Below, piece by piece: positions 39,555-48,122 of a stretch of DNA of 49,957 bases. The number at the start of each line of letters is the position of its first letter. Position 1 is the stretch's first letter. The position numbers and the translations under genes are program-made. The stretch is taken from positions 1 to 49,957 of the forward strand of contig JAZLER010000030.1 of the NCBI GenBank assembly GCA_045615345.1, in the 5' to 3' direction. The stretch comes from Fumia sp045615345 (GTDB lineage: Bacteria > Bacillota > Clostridia > Oscillospirales > Ruminococcaceae). The notes beneath the pieces were generated by a model. The model did not search any database and had not been told where the DNA came from. It saw only the letters and a program-made list of their open reading frames with translations.

Positions 39555-40916
39555 ATGGCAGTGAAAACAAACAGCATTGATATGATTCACGGCTCACTGT
39601 GGGGAAAAATATTAAATTTCACACTTGCCTATATGGCAACTGCATTTCTGCAACATCTGTATAATACTGCCGATGTTATTATAGTAGGCAGATTTGCGGG
39701 TCAGGAAGCTCTAGCAGGTGTCGGTACCTGTACTGTAATTGTAAATTTATTTTTCAATTTTATCCTTGGACTTTCGGCGGGTACAACCATCGTAATAGGT
39801 CAGGCTATAGGAGAAAACAACAAGGAAAGTATAAGAAAATCAGTACATACTGCTATGTCACTTGCAATATGTGGCGGACTTATCATTTCCGCTATATGCC
39901 TTATTTTTACAAAAGGACTTCTTAATATGATAGATGTTCCCGAAAATGTTATGAGTGAGGCATCGGACTACCTTAAAATTGTGTCGATAGGATTTATCCC
40001 ATCGCTTATCTATAACTTCGGCGCTTCCATTCTCCGTGCAAAAGGCGACACCAAACGAGCACTTTACATCGTAACAATTTCGGGGATTATCAATGTAGGT
40101 CTTAATATTTTCTTTGTATGTGCTTTAAAAATGAAAGCAAGCGGTGTTGCAACTGCTACCATTATCTCACAAATCTTTACCGCAGCCGCAATTCTTTATA
40201 TCCTTTGCCACGAAGATGACGAAACCAGAATCTTCATAAAAGAACTTCGTATTTACAAGGAACCATTTTTGAAAATAATAAAGCTCGGTTTACCCTCCGG
40301 TATTCAAAGTGCACTTTTTGCTTTTTCCAACACTATTGTCCAGGCCGGGGTCAACTCATTCGGGTCGGCAGCTATTGCAGGAAGTTCCGCTGCTTCAAGT
40401 ATTGCCGATCTTTATAATGTTATGGTAAACAGTCTTTATCAGGCTTCTATTGTATTTACAAGCCAGAATTTCGGCGCAAGGAAATTTGACCGTATTAAAA
40501 AGACAATCTTTATCTGTATGACCTATGTTATAGCAATCGGAATAGTACAGTCGGTTATAACTTTCGCCTTTGGAGAATTTTTAGTCGGACTTTCCACACC
40601 AAACGACCCCGCAGCACTTGAAATGGGGCTTCGCAAAATTAACATTATCGGATACACCCAGGTTTTACTTGGGTTTATGAACATTATGAGTGGAGCATTG
40701 CGAGGAATGGGTGCATCTATTTTCAATATGATAACCGCAATTATAGGGGTCTGCGGAATCCGTATCGTTTGGCTGTACACCGTATTTAAAGTTTTCCACT
40801 CCTTTGAATCTCTCTTTTTATCTTTCCCCGTTTCCTGGCTCGGCACTTTCATTATGCACTTTATTATGTTTACATTCATCTTTAATAAACATAAAAAACA
40901 AATGGGTAGCTTATAA
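39555..40916 (+). CDS. MATE family efflux transporter
   Basis: The 453-residue integral membrane protein has the two-fold MATE layout of about 12 helices. It has an N-terminal NTADVIIVGRFAGQEALAGVG and the matching second-half segment starting at LGLPSGIQSALFAFSNTIVQAG. The first is the family's typical start after helix 1. MATE proteins export cationic compounds using Na+ or H+. ATG 39555 is chosen, with GGGGTGA before it; the ATG at 39525 lacks a ribosome binding site. It lies between an AraC-type gene (divergent) and a LysR-type gene (convergent). Confidence 0.93.
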   Translation: MAVKTNSIDMIHGSLWGKILNFTLAYMATAFLQHLYNTADVIIVGRFAGQEALAGVGTCTVIVNLFFNFILGLSAGTTIVIGQAIGENNKESIRKSVHTAMSLAICGGLIISAICLIFTKGLLNMIDVPENVMSEASDYLKIVSIGFIPSLIYNFGASILRAKGDTKRALYIVTISGIINVGLNIFFVCALKMKASGVATATIISQIFTAAAILYILCHEDDETRIFIKELRIYKEPFLKIIKLGLPSGIQSALFAFSNTIVQAGVNSFGSAAIAGSSAASSIADLYNVMVNSLYQASIVFTSQNFGARKFDRIKKTIFICMTYVIAIGIVQSVITFAFGEFLVGLSTPNDPAALEMGLRKINIIGYTQVLLGFMNIMSGALRGMGASIFNMITAIIGVCGIRIVWLYTVFKVFHSFESLFLSFPVSWLGTFIMHFIMFTFIFNKHKKQMGSL

Positions 40917-40925
40917 GCTACCCTT

Positions 40926-41768
40926 TTATTTATGCTTTTCTTTTAAGAATTTTAAAAACTCTGCAATATTTCTGCTTGAATTGTCCTTTTTGTAGTAAGT
41001 AAAAACCTGGTATCTTCCATCAAAATCCACAACATCAAGCGACTTGATATCCTTGGAGTTATATCCGTTTTCACATATAAGTCCGATACCAAAATCGGAG
41101 CTTATCATCTTCTCATAACACAAAACGTCATTTATTTTTGCTACAATATTCGGAACAAAGCCGGCCTTTTCGCAGTTTTCCAGAAGCATCGAGTGCATAT
41201 TACAATGCTCATTGAAAATAAGAAAGGGTCTGTTGCTTAACTGTTTCATAGTAAGTTTTCTTGAAACCAAGGGGTTATCCTTGTTAACATTCAGTTCCAT
41301 CTTTACATTGAACTGTTCAAACTTATCATAATCGTGATAAATATCGGACATTTTATCAATTATAACATCGTACTCATCAAAATCCTTTTCGTCAAAATCA
41401 AAAACAATGTTAAAGGATATGTGCGGATTAATCTTATTGAATTCGATTATATAATCGGTAATGTCAGACCTCATCGCCTTTACCAGTAAATTAATTTCCT
41501 TGGTGTCAAAAGCCGCCAGAGAGAGCTCATGCGTCACATTATCAAGATTTGAGAAAACCATATGTAAAGTATGTTTTAACTTCTGGCCGTTGCTGTTTAA
41601 AGAAATCCTGTTACAGGTACGGTCAAAAAGTTTGCATCCAAGCTCTTTTTCAAGCTGTCTTACAGATGATGAAACCGAAGAAGGAGGTACCATATACTTC
41701 TCTGCCGTCTTGGTGAAGCTTTCGTTCTGAGCACTTTCGTAAAAGTATCTTAACTGAAGTATTTCCAT
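40926..41768 (-). CDS. LysR-family transcriptional regulator
   Basis: The 280-residue protein has the LysR helix-turn-helix near residues 18-37 (SFTKTAEKYMVPPSSVSSSVRQLEKELG), followed by a long linker helix. The remainder is a periplasmic-binding-protein-like effector domain of the usual size. AAAGGGG precedes ATG 41766-41768. Its promoter contains a palindrome between -35 and -10, consistent with self-repression. No protein gene lies divergent from it; a small RNA-like unit does. Confidence 0.92.
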   Translation of the reverse strand: MEILQLRYFYESAQNESFTKTAEKYMVPPSSVSSSVRQLEKELGCKLFDRTCNRISLNSNGQKLKHTLHMVFSNLDNVTHELSLAAFDTKEINLLVKAMRSDITDYIIEFNKINPHISFNIVFDFDEKDFDEYDVIIDKMSDIYHDYDKFEQFNVKMELNVNKDNPLVSRKLTMKQLSNRPFLIFNEHCNMHSMLLENCEKAGFVPNIVAKINDVLCYEKMISSDFGIGLICENGYNSKDIKSLDVVDFDGRYQVFTYYKKDNSSRNIAEFLKFLKEKHK

Positions 41769-41791
41769 TTTTCAAAACCCCTTTCAGCCAT

Positions 41792-41820
41792 ATTTTACCA
41801 CACATTCAAATGTGTTGCAA
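41792..41820 (-). promoter_or_regulatory. promoter of the LysR gene with internal palindrome
   Basis: -35 TTGCAA (41815-41820) and extended -10 TGGTAAAAT (-10 at 41792-41797) are separated by 17 bases on the minus strand. The spacer holds the perfect palindrome CACATT-CA-AATGTG (41801-41814), a probable LysR-type site. Confidence 0.7.
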
Positions 41821-41858
41821 GTAGATAAAATCACATTCTTTATTTTTCAGTAAAATAG

Positions 41859-41867
41859 TGTTACAAT
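41859..41867 (+). promoter_or_regulatory. extended -10 of a putative small RNA
   Basis: TGTTACAAT on the plus strand is an extended -10 (-10 box 41862-41867). The -35 is poor, which would suit activation by the divergent LysR protein. Confidence 0.45.
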
Positions 41868-41873
41868 AACACT

Positions 41874-41950
41874 CAAGGCAAGGGTTTTCTAATGCCCTGT
41901 CGCTAATAATTTTGCTTAAATTACCTCCTAAGGAGTTAATTTAATTTTTT
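41874..41950 (+). ncRNA. putative small RNA divergent from the LysR gene
   Basis: A transcript from about 41874 would be some 75 bases long. It has one short hairpin (AGGG 41881-41884 with CCCT 41895-41898) and ends in a clear terminator hairpin (TTAAATTA-CTCC pairing with GGAG-TAATTTAA, 41916-41944) and six T residues. No open frame longer than a few codons is present. It matches no RNA family that I recognise. The terminator stem holds both CCTCC and GGAG, so it could mimic or bind Shine-Dalgarno sequences. Confidence 0.45.
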
Positions 41951-41962
41951 CGCCAAGCAAGA

Positions 41963-41989
41963 GGACGGTTCTCACGAACCGTCCTTTTG
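41963..41989 (-). terminator. terminator of the GH32-like gene
   Basis: The stem AGGACGGTTC...GAACCGTCCT with a short loop lies directly after the stop of the minus-strand glycosidase gene. Confidence 0.8.
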
Positions 41990-43945
41990 CTATTGCATTT
42001 CAAATATTTCTATATTACCAATCGCTTTGTCATCCGCAACAAAGCTTACCTTTTGTGCCTTGAAATCTCCTCTTGCAGAAATCATTGTGCGCTTACCCGC
42101 TATTTCAACATCAAGAATATGGCAGTCTTCCTTTTCTTCATAGTAAAGGATGCCTTTCAAAAGATATTTCTCTTTGATTTCCTCAACATTTTTTATGGCA
42201 AAGTTATGAGAATACCAGTGAATATCGGGACCATATTCATAAAAGTACTTAATGCTGTCATCAAGTGTTTTTATATACTCATCAATCGGCAGAATATCCT
42301 CTTTACCAAGGTAATTTATCTGCGCTTTCTGATTGCGGGTATCGAGTTTAAGTTCAAAAGGTTTGCCTTCACCTTCAAAAATCACCTTGACAACCGAATT
42401 GCGGTAAGGTGTAACAGAAGCTTCAAAGTAATAAGATTTATTCTTTTCAAGTTTTGCTTCATTCTGATTCATATCAACAGGAGAAAGTAAATTTTTATCG
42501 GGAGAAAACTCCTTGAGCCACTTGGTTTTAAGGCGACCATTTTCTTCCTGAATAAGTTCTCTGTGACAGGCAATAAAAGCCCATTCTTCCTTTTTCCTTA
42601 CCCATCCCGACATTATATATCGCCCATCGCAGTTTGTCACCATAGGAACATTGAGTCCATCGTATATATCAAAACCACGCTCTGCCATATCGATAAACTC
42701 ATCTTTTCCTTTTTCGGTCCGCCAGAATCCGACAAATCCCATAATGAGATATTTATAGCCGTTCCACTCAAAAAACGCAGGACATTCTGTTGTAGCTCTG
42801 GTAGGATTATATTTTTCGGATGGCAAAACCATACTGTGTCGTTTCCATGGTCCATCAATGCTGTCGGAAATCCATATTCCCTCGGAGTTATACCCTGCAA
42901 ACAGAAGCATTTTGCCGTCAACGATGTAAACACTCGGGTTTTCGGAAATATGTATCTGTTTTTCAGCAGGTTTAAAATTAATTCCATCCTCGGAATAAAG
43001 ATAAGTCGCACCGGACGGGAAAAACCCTTTTTCATATATCTCATCATAGGAAAGAGGAGTCATATCCTTTTGCAAAACAGATGCCGTTTTTTCTTCCGGG
43101 ACAGCTCTGCTTGTATGCCATCCGTGAGTAATATAATACACTCCATCTTTAAAGTGCATATTGCCCGTTCCTATTGTCTGCCACTGCTTACAAAGCTCAT
43201 ATACTGCGCCGTAATCGTGCCATTCGCAAAAATCCTTTGTGGTAACATGCGAAAAATAATGTGCCCCGCATCTGAAACGGTTCCCGTGGTTATGCCTGTC
43301 GTTCAAAAAGAGGAAATGATAAACTCCATCGTGGTAAAAGTTGGTAATATCCCCCACCCACTCGTTATAGCCAAAAGGTGAATAATATCTGAAGGACTTG
43401 ATGTAAACTTTTTCCTTTTCCTCGCTTAATACCTCATCATAGCTCACTTTAACCGAACAACAATCATCGCAGAAAAACCCGCCTTTACCATCGCAAAGAC
43501 TTCCGATCGGCCAGTTTTCATTGATAATTTCCCCGTCCTGAATAAATCTTAAATGCAACCCATCGTAGAGGATAAAAAGGTCCTTGTTTACTACATCAAA
43601 CTTATCAAGCGGGATGCCGAGTGTCATTTCTTTCCAATCAGGCTTATGCACATAATCAAGAAAAATTTTCATTTCAAGAACAGGACTTTCTCCCGACTCA
43701 GAATAAACAAAGTACTGCTCAGTTTTCTGGACGCGGGAAAGCTCTGTTATATCCTTTTTAAAAAGATCTGTATAAACTTCAACCATCCCAGGGACTGAAA
43801 AAATCACAGTTTTTGATACAGGTTTTTCCTTGAGCCTCAGTTTCAAAACAAAACCTTTCTTCATTTTCTGTGCAGAGAAATCATTTGAAAAATTCAATTT
43901 TTCTGGATAAAAATATTTATAGTGCCTTATAATTCTCTCTTTCAT
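41990..43945 (-). CDS. diverged GH32-like glycoside hydrolase
   Basis: The 651-residue protein resembles clan GH-J (beta-fructosidase) enzymes. Residues 1-185 are a beta-rich N-terminal region that I do not recognise. The five-blade propeller begins at NEWVGDITNFYHDG, where Asp199 takes the place of the nucleophile of WMNDPNG. TTECPAFF (Glu387) matches the acid/base ECP motif. The RDP motif appears to read ENP (Asn336), a change at the transition-state stabiliser. The last 150 residues look like the C-terminal beta sandwich. There is no signal peptide, so it should be cytosolic. It starts 3 bases after mfd. The activity is uncertain. Confidence 0.75.
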   Translation of the reverse strand: MKERIIRHYKYFYPEKLNFSNDFSAQKMKKGFVLKLRLKEKPVSKTVIFSVPGMVEVYTDLFKKDITELSRVQKTEQYFVYSESGESPVLEMKIFLDYVHKPDWKEMTLGIPLDKFDVVNKDLFILYDGLHLRFIQDGEIINENWPIGSLCDGKGGFFCDDCCSVKVSYDEVLSEEKEKVYIKSFRYYSPFGYNEWVGDITNFYHDGVYHFLFLNDRHNHGNRFRCGAHYFSHVTTKDFCEWHDYGAVYELCKQWQTIGTGNMHFKDGVYYITHGWHTSRAVPEEKTASVLQKDMTPLSYDEIYEKGFFPSGATYLYSEDGINFKPAEKQIHISENPSVYIVDGKMLLFAGYNSEGIWISDSIDGPWKRHSMVLPSEKYNPTRATTECPAFFEWNGYKYLIMGFVGFWRTEKGKDEFIDMAERGFDIYDGLNVPMVTNCDGRYIMSGWVRKKEEWAFIACHRELIQEENGRLKTKWLKEFSPDKNLLSPVDMNQNEAKLEKNKSYYFEASVTPYRNSVVKVIFEGEGKPFELKLDTRNQKAQINYLGKEDILPIDEYIKTLDDSIKYFYEYGPDIHWYSHNFAIKNVEEIKEKYLLKGILYYEEKEDCHILDVEIAGKRTMISARGDFKAQKVSFVADDKAIGNIEIFEMQ

Positions 43946-43948
43946 CCC

Positions 43949-46900
43949 TTACATCCTCTCAAGTGGATTGTTATCCCTTATATCTTTAAGAATTTCTATA
44001 ACTTCCCTTAATGTTTCAATAGAATCCCTGTTTTTCATCTTAACCGATATATAGGGATTTCCGCTTGCATTGATACTTCCTCTGCCTTTTAACTTTGAAT
44101 TCAGCATAAAGGCAAGATTCATATCAAGCTTTTCGGGAACAAACTGCAAAGACTCACCTTTCTGGGTTATTTCCTTGAATCCGAACTGAGCCGCAGTATT
44201 TCTCAAAAGCGCCACATCAACAAGTCCTTTAACCGATTTTGGCGGTTCGCCGAAACGGTCAATGAGCTCATCGATTAAATCCATACTGTCCTCATCGGTT
44301 TTGATGGAAGCAATTTTTCTGTAGATATCAATTCGTTGCGAAACACTGTCGATATAATCCTCGGGGATATGCGCATCAATCTGCAAATCGACAAGACATT
44401 CGGCAGATGCCTGAATTTCAGGAGCCTCACCGCGTTTTTCGGCAACAGCCTCGGACAGAAGTCTTAAATACATATCGTATCCGACAGCTTCCATATGTCC
44501 GTGCTGACGAGTACCTAAAATGTTACCGGCACCCCTGATTTCAAGGTCCCTGAGAGCAATCCTGAATCCCGAACCAAATTTCGTGAACTCTCTTATAGCG
44601 TTTAAGCGTTTAGTCGCAATTTCAGTAAGAACTTTTCCACGCTGGAAAGTAAAATATGCAAAGGCTCGCCTTGTGGAACGCCCTATCCTGCCCCTTAACT
44701 GATAGAGCTGCGAAAGCCCCATTCTGTCGGCATTTTCGATAACCAAAGTGTTGCAGTTTGCAATATCCACACCCGTTTCAATGATGGTAGTGGACACTAA
44801 AATATCAATCTCGTGGTCCATCATCTGCTTCCAAACCTTGGAAAGCTCCTCCTCACCCATCTTACCGTGAGCCACTGCCACCCTCGCATCGGGGAGCTGT
44901 TCGCGTATTTTAACTGCACAGCCGTAAATTGACTCGGTATTATTATGAATGTAATAAACCTGACCACCACGATTTAATTCTTTCCTCAGTGCCTGCACAA
45001 TTACAGAATTATCGTGTTCTATAACATAAGTCTGCACGGGGTGGCGGTTCTGTGGTGCTTCCTCAATAACTGACATATCCCTGATACCCGACATCGCCAT
45101 ATTAAGTGTTCTCGGAATAGGAGTTGCCGACAAAGTAAGCATATCAACGCCTGAAAGCATCTCTTTAAAACGTTCTTTATGAGCTACACCGAAGCGTTGT
45201 TCTTCATCGATTATTGCAAGCCCTAAATCCTTGAATTTTATATCTTTCGAAACAAGCCTGTGAGTACCTACAACGATATCGACAAGACCTTTTTCGATTT
45301 TTTTGATGATTTCCTTTTGTTGTTTCGGGGTCCTGAATCTTGATAAAAGTTCCACTTCAACAGGAAAGTTTGAAAACCTCGATATAAAGGTCTGGTAATG
45401 CTGCCACGAAAGAATTGTAGTCGGGCATAAAACAGCACACTGTTTACCATCCATAATACATTTGAAAGCAGCTCTTAAAGCAACCTCTGTCTTGCCGAAA
45501 CCAACATCACCACAAAGAAGTCTTTCCATCGGGGTGTCTTTTTCCATATCGGCTTTGATTTCATCGGCACAACGAAGCTGGTCATCGGTTTCCTGATACT
45601 CAAAATGCGCTTCAAAGTCCTTCTGATACTCGGTATCAGGTGAAAAAGCATACCCTTTTACTGCCATTCTCTCAGCGTAAAGTTTCAAAAGTTCATCAGC
45701 CATATCATCAACCGCTTTACGCACACGCTGACGGGTCTTAAGCCACTCACCACTGTGAAGTCTGTTGATTTTCACCTTTGAATCTTCCTTGGGACCGATG
45801 TATTTTGAAACAAGGTCAAGCTGGGTAACAGGCACATAGAGTGTATCCGATGCCGCGTACTTAATCTTGATGTAATCTTTTATAATTCCATGCAAATCGA
45901 GTTTATGAATACCATCAAAAATTCCTATACCATGTGCCACATGTACAACATAATCGCCGACAGTAAGGTCTGCAAGTGATTTAATCTCCTCACCTTTTCT
46001 CTTTCTGATTTTGCGGTAAGGTGTGTTTGCAGTCTTACCCGTTGTGATGAGCGCAAATTTGGCAGACGGATATTCAAAGCCTGCCCCAAGTGTGCCTGAA
46101 AGCACATAAACAGATCTAAGCTTTATCTTTTTAACATCCTTTACAAACTGTGCATTTATCCCTGACGATACAAGGTCGTTTGCAAGATTGGATGCCGCTT
46201 TCTCGGTACCTGCCATAACACAGCAACAGTACCCCTGCTCCAACAGTGGAATCAAATCCGATTTTAAAAGATTTATATCCCCGTTCCAGCCTGAAGACTG
46301 CAATGGGTTTAATGTGACAATCTCTTTAAGACCTTTAAGACCCGTTCTTGCAAATGTATCAAAATACACAACACGGTGCTTTTCAAAGCATTGTTCAACC
46401 TCTTCGGGAGTATACATATACCTGTCAAGGTCCTTGCAGAGTTCACCTTCATCAAAAAGTATTTTTAAATCCTCCGAATACTGCGAATAGATACCTTTTG
46501 CATTTTCCTTGCATTCCGCTATTTCGCTTACAAAAACGGGAGCATCCTCAAAATAATCGGTTATTGTATCAAAGCTTTCATATGCAAGCGGAAAATATTT
46601 ATCAAAGGACGAAGGTTCGAGATTATCTTTAAGTAAAGTTATATCATTTTCTATTTTTTCTTTTGCATTTAAGGTTGTCTTTCTGTTGCCGAGGTTTTTT
46701 GAAAACTCACAAAGTTTTTTGACAAGTTCGCCATTTGAAACAGAAACTTCCCTTGCAGGCGTAATTTCAATTTTTTCTGCGCTTTCGGTACGGCGCTGAC
46801 TGTCAAGCTCGAAATAAGAAATGCTGTCAATATCATCGCCCCAGTACTCAATTCTTACAGGATTTTGTTCATTGGGTGGAAAGATATCGACAATTCCTCC

Positions 46901-47431
46901 CCTTACTGAGAACTGACAGAAAGAATCTATCTGCGGTCTCATCACATACCCCGATGAAACTAATTTTTCCTTGAGTTTTTCAAGTGGGATTTCGGTATCA
47001 AGCGTAATCTCAAAAGTATTTTCTATAAGTTTTCCCTTTGGAATAGTCCTTGTCATTGCAGCATAAAAAGAGCAAATAAGAATTTTTATTTCCCCTCTTA
47101 TAAGCCTTGAGAGGATACCGAGCCTTGCCTGCTCATATTCGGAAGATACACCTTCCATTTTCCTGAAAACAAAATCCCTTGAGGGGAAAACAGCACTGAT
47201 TTCCTCCCCTGCCATAGCATTAATGTCCGAAGATAACCTCATCGCAGAAGCCTCATCGGGAGTTATGACAAGGATAGTTTTTTCGTTTTCCTCGGAAAAA
47301 GCGTATATAAAATGTGCTTTATGAATTGCCGAAAGCCCGACACACAACGCAGGTGTTCGGGCATTATTTAAACATTCTTTAATTTTTCCGTACGGCTCAA
47401 TATTCTGAGCAACAGTAGAAAAAAGCTTCAA
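43949..47431 (-). CDS. mfd: transcription-repair coupling factor
   Basis: The 1160-residue translocase removes stalled RNA polymerase and recruits UvrA. The N-terminal UvrB-like region covers about residues 25-300. The RNA-polymerase-interacting domain covers about 485-560 (LTVGDYVVHVAHGIGIF). The helicase core has Walker A GDVGFGKT (641-648), the DEEQRFG box and RGRIGRSTRRAFAYF. The C-terminal TRCF domain includes LVDLQIDAHIPEDYI. The start codon is TTG (47429-47431) with GAGGT seven bases upstream. It lies 11 bases after pth, the common pth-mfd order in Firmicutes. Confidence 0.97.
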   Translation of the reverse strand: MKLFSTVAQNIEPYGKIKECLNNARTPALCVGLSAIHKAHFIYAFSEENEKTILVITPDEASAMRLSSDINAMAGEEISAVFPSRDFVFRKMEGVSSEYEQARLGILSRLIRGEIKILICSFYAAMTRTIPKGKLIENTFEITLDTEIPLEKLKEKLVSSGYVMRPQIDSFCQFSVRGGIVDIFPPNEQNPVRIEYWGDDIDSISYFELDSQRRTESAEKIEITPAREVSVSNGELVKKLCEFSKNLGNRKTTLNAKEKIENDITLLKDNLEPSSFDKYFPLAYESFDTITDYFEDAPVFVSEIAECKENAKGIYSQYSEDLKILFDEGELCKDLDRYMYTPEEVEQCFEKHRVVYFDTFARTGLKGLKEIVTLNPLQSSGWNGDINLLKSDLIPLLEQGYCCCVMAGTEKAASNLANDLVSSGINAQFVKDVKKIKLRSVYVLSGTLGAGFEYPSAKFALITTGKTANTPYRKIRKRKGEEIKSLADLTVGDYVVHVAHGIGIFDGIHKLDLHGIIKDYIKIKYAASDTLYVPVTQLDLVSKYIGPKEDSKVKINRLHSGEWLKTRQRVRKAVDDMADELLKLYAERMAVKGYAFSPDTEYQKDFEAHFEYQETDDQLRCADEIKADMEKDTPMERLLCGDVGFGKTEVALRAAFKCIMDGKQCAVLCPTTILSWQHYQTFISRFSNFPVEVELLSRFRTPKQQKEIIKKIEKGLVDIVVGTHRLVSKDIKFKDLGLAIIDEEQRFGVAHKERFKEMLSGVDMLTLSATPIPRTLNMAMSGIRDMSVIEEAPQNRHPVQTYVIEHDNSVIVQALRKELNRGGQVYYIHNNTESIYGCAVKIREQLPDARVAVAHGKMGEEELSKVWKQMMDHEIDILVSTTIIETGVDIANCNTLVIENADRMGLSQLYQLRGRIGRSTRRAFAYFTFQRGKVLTEIATKRLNAIREFTKFGSGFRIALRDLEIRGAGNILGTRQHGHMEAVGYDMYLRLLSEAVAEKRGEAPEIQASAECLVDLQIDAHIPEDYIDSVSQRIDIYRKIASIKTDEDSMDLIDELIDRFGEPPKSVKGLVDVALLRNTAAQFGFKEITQKGESLQFVPEKLDMNLAFMLNSKLKGRGSINASGNPYISVKMKNRDSIETLREVIEILKDIRDNNPLERM

Positions 47432-47442
47432 TGTTATTACCT

Positions 47443-48042
47443 CTATGAATTATATTTGCTCATAGCAAGCTCTGTTTTTCCATCCATAATAAGTTTTACT
47501 ATATCAAGACAGTTTTTAGAAACTTCCTTTATACCTTTAAGTTCCTCTTCCTTAAAAGTGGAAAGCACCCAGTCGGCAAGGTCGTACTTTGGATTGGGTC
47601 TTTCCCCGATACCAATTTTAATTCTCGGGAAATTATCAGAATTTAAATAATCTATAATATTTCTTATTCCGTTGTGTCCGCCGTGTGAACCTTTTCTCCT
47701 GATACGCATTTTGCCGACATCAAGCGAAATATCATCAAAAATCACTATAACATTTTCGGGCGGAATTTTGTAAAAACTTGCGGCCTTCTGTACTGCAACC
47801 CCCGAAAGATTCATATAGGTCTGCGGTTTCATCAGCATTACCCTTTCGCCGTTTATATCAACTTCAGAAACCAGAGAATCAAACTTCTTTTTGGAAATTT
47901 CCGCACCAAGTTCATCAGCTATAAAATCCACAGCGATAAACCCTGTGTTATGCCTTGTGTTACGATATTTTTTATCAGGGTTTCCAAGTCCTACCACAAG
48001 ATATTTTACTCCACCCGAAGGTTTGCGGGAAAAAATAGACAT
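47443..48042 (-). CDS. pth: peptidyl-tRNA hydrolase
   Basis: The 199-residue enzyme releases tRNA from dropped-off peptidyl-tRNA. The catalytic region KYLVVGLGNPDKKYRNTRHNTGF includes the essential His; MKPQTYMNLSG and GSHGGHNGIRNI (split over two strands) are also present. A 12-residue N-terminal extension precedes the usual start. The only strong Shine-Dalgarno sequence (AAGGAGG) is about 40 bases before ATG 48040-48042, with a hairpin in between. Confidence 0.96.
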   Translation of the reverse strand: MSIFSRKPSGGVKYLVVGLGNPDKKYRNTRHNTGFIAVDFIADELGAEISKKKFDSLVSEVDINGERVMLMKPQTYMNLSGVAVQKAASFYKIPPENVIVIFDDISLDVGKMRIRRKGSHGGHNGIRNIIDYLNSDNFPRIKIGIGERPNPKYDLADWVLSTFKEEELKGIKEVSKNCLDIVKLIMDGKTELAMSKYNS

Positions 48043-48122
48043 AGCAAATGTTTTTTTCAGTCCGAAACGGGCTGAAACTCCTCCTTAGTTTTCTATGCTA
48101 TAATCTTATCATATATTCTTTT

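Noticed and set aside
37285..41768. Defence or toxin-antitoxin island in the regulator-rich region
   Set aside because: The genes are ordinary regulators, phosphoesterases and a MATE exporter. No nuclease, reverse transcriptase, toxin or integrase was seen.
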